Part shown: one piece after another, positions 11,909-14,044 of the stretch
Layout: each line of letters opens with the position of its first letter
Position numbering within the stretch: position 1 is the first letter of the stretch
NCBI GenBank assembly: GCA_027297485.1
Contig: JAPUHZ010000326.1
Span: forward strand, 1 to 14,044
DNA from: Deltaproteobacteria bacterium
Lineage (GTDB): Bacteria > Desulfobacterota_B > Binatia > UBA9968
Direction: 5' to 3'
Length of the DNA stretch: 14,044 nt
Notes under the pieces: model-generated
The model's input: only the letters and a program-made list of their open reading frames with translations
Database searches by the model: none
Told to the model about the DNA's origin: nothing
Position numbers and translations under genes: made by a program

Positions 11909-13369
11909 AGATGACAAAGAAATCCCCAGCCAGATCTTTTTGACATGATCCTCCACGTGGGCCCGCTCTAGCCCTTCCACTATAACAACCTGTTGGTCGC
12001 GCTGCTCGATATAAGCATGTGAACTGGCCGCCCCGGAGCCACCGTATCTCTTGGATAGGATCTCTTGATATTTTTTGAAGAACTCCTCGGCATCCGAGGA
12101 CGAATCCCACACCGTAGCCCAAATAAAGGAGACCTCATCCCCTCGGCGGAAAGCCACAAAACGATCCCCATCCCACCCGTTGGCAACCGCCTTTCCCTCC
12201 TTTTCAGAGAGGAACTCCGTAAAAAGGACCTGAACCATCAGCTCTCCCAAGACGTTGTCCTCTATCTCCTCCCAGCCCGAGGGAAAGAGAGAAGAGAGAT
12301 CTTTGAAATCGATCCCGGTTGGAGGATCGGGCAGATCGAAATACTTTTCCGGGTGGAGTATCTGTTCTGTAGAGAGCGGCGGAAAAGCGTAAAGACGATT
12401 GACACCAAGCCAGCCCTTTTCTTCGAGCAGCCGGGAAACAAACGAGACCCCGCCATAGTATTGAAACAGCAGTTGCTCCACCAGGGCCTTAGGGACATCC
12501 GAAAGGGTCGCGCGGGCCTCTCTGGTGCTGCCTTGAACGGCCTGATTAACATGAACCAACGACTTGTCACCTAAGCCCCCAAACAGGTAACCGAATCCAC
12601 TTAAGGTGGCATCCCCTTCCGCTACGGCTCGAAAGGCCAAGCTCTTATCGTCGTTGTTTGACGGACCTAATCTCTCCCCTAGAGAGAAGTGCTGGTCTTG
12701 AAGAGCATGGGTCAACTCATGGGCCAAAACCATCTCGCCTAGGATGTCCCTCTGGGCGGGAAATTGAACGGCGCCGAGAAGATTCCCCCCTCCTAAATCC
12801 TCGGGCAAAATCAGTTTCTTTTCCTTGGGATCATAGAAGGCCACAACTTGAGAATTGTAGAAATCCAGTAAGGATTTCCTTAAGTCGAAACGCCGGGGAA
12901 AAAGACCCAGTTTAGCGTAGGCCAACGAAATATTCTTAAGCCTCTCTTCCCCATACTCCCTGAGAAGACTGGCCTCAAGGTACTTCCTTATCTCATCTTT
13001 CTTCTTCACCGTGATAGGAACCTCATCGATGAATTTCAGACCGCGAATAGCAACAAGGCCTTTCTTGATCTCCTGGAGCTTGTCCAGGTTCACCACCCCG
13101 CTACTCACCGCAGGATAGGTGATACACCCGGTTTGTGCGAGGAAGAAAAGAGCGAGAGAAATTCTCCACGCTAGGGACAAGAGCTTGAACGGGGTGTTGA
13201 AAAGCCCTGTTCTCAGGCCGGTCAAAAAGGTTCCAGATGCAAGGCGCGTGAGAAAGCAACGAGCGTAGGCGTACTTAGGAGGCACATCGGAGCGAGGCGG
13301 TCGAGCGCAACGAAGCAGATGGGCCTTTTTCAACGGTCTGTTACAGATCTGACTCAGGCTGCTGCCCAT
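11843..13369 (-). CDS. Secreted or lipid-anchored HExxH zinc metalloprotease-like protein
   Basis: The open frame has 508 codons from ATG 13369. The zincin motif is LAHELTHALQDQH (215-227), with H217, E218 and H221. Thirty residues on, FRAVAEGDATL (246-256) offers E251 as the likely third zinc ligand, the gluzincin arrangement. A hydrophobic segment LAWRISLALFFLAQTGC (66-82) looks like a signal peptide ending in a poor lipobox at C82. The first 60 residues are a translation of an intergenic repeat (13196-13334) plus flank. The native start may thus be TTG 13180 or TTG 13225, giving about 445 or 460 residues. No internal ATG lies before the signal. The later half (300-480) is mixed and unassigned. 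Substrate is unknown. Confidence 0.8.
   Translation of the reverse strand: MGSSLSQICNRPLKKAHLLRCARPPRSDVPPKYAYARCFLTRLASGTFLTGLRTGLFNTPFKLLSLAWRISLALFFLAQTGCITYPAVSSGVVNLDKLQEIKKGLVAIRGLKFIDEVPITVKKKDEIRKYLEASLLREYGEERLKNISLAYAKLGLFPRRFDLRKSLLDFYNSQVVAFYDPKEKKLILPEDLGGGNLLGAVQFPAQRDILGEMVLAHELTHALQDQHFSLGERLGPSNNDDKSLAFRAVAEGDATLSGFGYLFGGLGDKSLVHVNQAVQGSTREARATLSDVPKALVEQLLFQYYGGVSFVSRLLEEKGWLGVNRLYAFPPLSTEQILHPEKYFDLPDPPTGIDFKDLSSLFPSGWEEIEDNVLGELMVQVLFTEFLSEKEGKAVANGWDGDRFVAFRRGDEVSFIWATVWDSSSDAEEFFKKYQEILSKRYGGSGAASSHAYIEQRDQQVVIVEGLERAHVEDHVKKIWLGISLSSLTPGQSETQQESDGAQSRVDF
13196..13334. repeat. Short inverted-end repeat element (about 139 bp), MITE-like
   Basis: The left end GTTGAAAAGCCC (13196-13207) is matched by the right end GGGCCTTTTTCAAC (13321-13334), whose complement reads GTTGAAAAAGGCCC. 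I recall closely similar intergenic repeats, with GTTGAAAA ends and an internal GCATCTG/CAGATG pair, in several environmental genomes. A genome-wide copy count cannot be made here. Confidence 0.6.
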
Positions 13370-13577
13370 ATCGGTTTTTTCCCGTCACACATTGGAACCG
13401 AGAAATCGGCTGATCTAATACAAACGCAGTAAGTAAGTTTACATTTCCTCGGTGGAAGGAGCCTTCACGCCGAGGGAAATGGGCCAGTGCCTTGACCCTT
13501 CGGTAAACTCAGGGTCATGGTGAGCAAGGTCGAACCATGAGGACCGCAGGCCAGTCGGCTCTAGCCGTGTGAGCTAG
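13370..13577. repeat. Intergenic hairpins and dispersed-type palindromes before the acetyl-CoA synthetase gene
   Basis: A long imperfect hairpin lies at 13442-13481: CATTTCCTCGG (13442-13452) with CCGAGGGAAATG (13470-13481), one bulged base, and an inner GAAGG-AG-CCTTC. Next come two perfect 7-bp inverted repeats: TGACCCT (13493-13499) with AGGGTCA (13511-13517), and TCATGGT (13515-13521) with ACCATGA (13534-13540). The second pair, with GGTGAGCAAGGTCGAACCAT, resembles a palindromic repeat widespread in environmental bacteria. The first could end the acetyl-CoA synthetase transcript, though no T-tract follows. Confidence 0.65.
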
Positions 13578-14044
13578 TTATTCTGCTGCTCCAAACCGCT
13601 TGATTTCTTCCAGCACTTCTTTTGGAAGGTCCTTTGGAACCTCTCCGCGTTTAGCCTTTTCCGTTTGCACCATTCTCCGTATGGTCTCTACTACCTCTGG
13701 GTTGGCCAGTGTCGTGACGTCGCCCACGTCCATGAAGTTAGAGACAGCGGCAATGACCCGACGCATGATCTTTCCCGAACGGGTCTTGGGCATGTCAGGG
13801 ACAAGCCAAACGTTTCGCGGACGGGCGATTTTACCGATGATTTTGTCAATAGCGTCTTTAACCTTTTCGTCTACTCCCATGCCGGGGTTGTAACCCGGTT
13901 TGAGCGCAATATACATCTCAGGGATCCGACCCCTTAGCTCATCTATCGTCGGTACCACCGCTGCTTCGGCTACTTCTTCTACGGTTAGAGCGGCCGCCTC
14001 TAGCTCTTTAGTGCCCAATCGGTGACCGGCAACATTGATGACGT
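13578..14044 (-). CDS. acs: Acetyl-CoA synthetase (AMP-forming), C-terminal part; 5' end outside window
   Basis: The frame is open to the window edge and about 154 codons are visible. It begins VINVAGHRLGTKELEAA, the hinge region where Acs proteins rotate between adenylation and thioester formation. It later has RPRNVWLVPDMPKTRSGKIM, in which the lysine of the P-K-T-R-S-G-K-I-M-R-R motif is the catalytic residue that is acetylated in known Acs enzymes. DVGDVTTLANPEVVETI near the end matches the family's C-terminus. The enzyme activates acetate to acetyl-CoA using ATP. Propionate or a longer short-chain acid is an alternative substrate, since the binding pocket lies outside the window. An in-frame TTG at 14018 is internal to the gene and not the start. 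Confidence 0.93.
   Translation of the reverse strand, partial: VINVAGHRLGTKELEAAALTVEEVAEAAVVPTIDELRGRIPEMYIALKPGYNPGMGVDEKVKDAIDKIIGKIARPRNVWLVPDMPKTRSGKIMRRVIAAVSNFMDVGDVTTLANPEVVETIRRMVQTEKAKRGEVPKDLPKEVLEEIKRFGAAE

Noticed and set aside
12065..12574. Plus-strand frame of 169 codons within the metalloprotease gene
   Set aside because: It is antisense to the HELTH protease frame, which has clear motifs; no signal or domain is seen in the shadow.
1..14044. CRISPR array, rRNA or tRNA genes
   Set aside because: I saw no regularly spaced direct repeats of CRISPR size and no tRNA or rRNA signature stretches by eye.

Overview
The window is bacterial chromosomal DNA from a Gram-negative-type organism able to respire oxygen. 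It carries a nearly complete aa3-type cytochrome c oxidase locus with its haem A synthesis genes. A probable envelope zinc metalloprotease and the 3' end of an AMP-forming acetyl-CoA synthetase gene lie further right. Genes are tightly packed, with ATGA overlaps and some TTG/GTG starts. Several intergenic repeats resemble those common in uncultured environmental lineages. I cannot fix the phylum; a lineage such as NC10, Nitrospirota or a former deltaproteobacterial group fits, but this is a guess.

Left flank (1-2300), accessory DNA, all genes on the minus strand. A REP-associated (HUH/Y1) transposase gene runs off the left edge. Its upstream end appears to cut into a short gene, leaving a chimeric 54-codon frame. 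Next comes an AT-rich gene for a four-helix membrane protein whose stop codon sits inside an attC-like imperfect hairpin, so this stretch may be a decayed integron-cassette island. A MazF/PemK-type toxin gene overlapping a ribbon-helix-helix antitoxin gene follows.

Centre (2404-9404), the oxidase locus. Read in the minus direction the order is coxB (II), coxA (I), ctaA (haem A synthase), ctaB/cyoE (haem O synthase), a previously untracked 35-aa one-helix protein, a 185-bp gap packed with hairpins, a divergent subunit III, a CxxC-containing membrane protein, a canonical subunit III, subunit IV, and a DUF420/CtaM-like assembly protein. Subunits I and II keep all expected haem a, haem a3/CuB and CuA ligands and the D- and K-channel residues. 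The two subunit III copies differ at the normally invariant YWHFVD segment. No Cox11/CtaG or Sco gene is present, so copper delivery must be encoded elsewhere or by the small membrane proteins.

Right part (9405-14044). A 560-bp divergent intergenic region holds a heptameric degenerate repeat and a sigma70-like promoter. It leads into a bicupin gene on the plus strand, a small orphan gene, and a four-helix CopD-like membrane protein gene. The last of these converges on, and overlaps by 66 bp, a gene for a secreted or lipid-anchored HELTH zinc metalloprotease. The upstream reading frame of that protease runs through a ~140-bp inverted-end repeat. Two further palindromic structures separate it from the acetyl-CoA synthetase gene.
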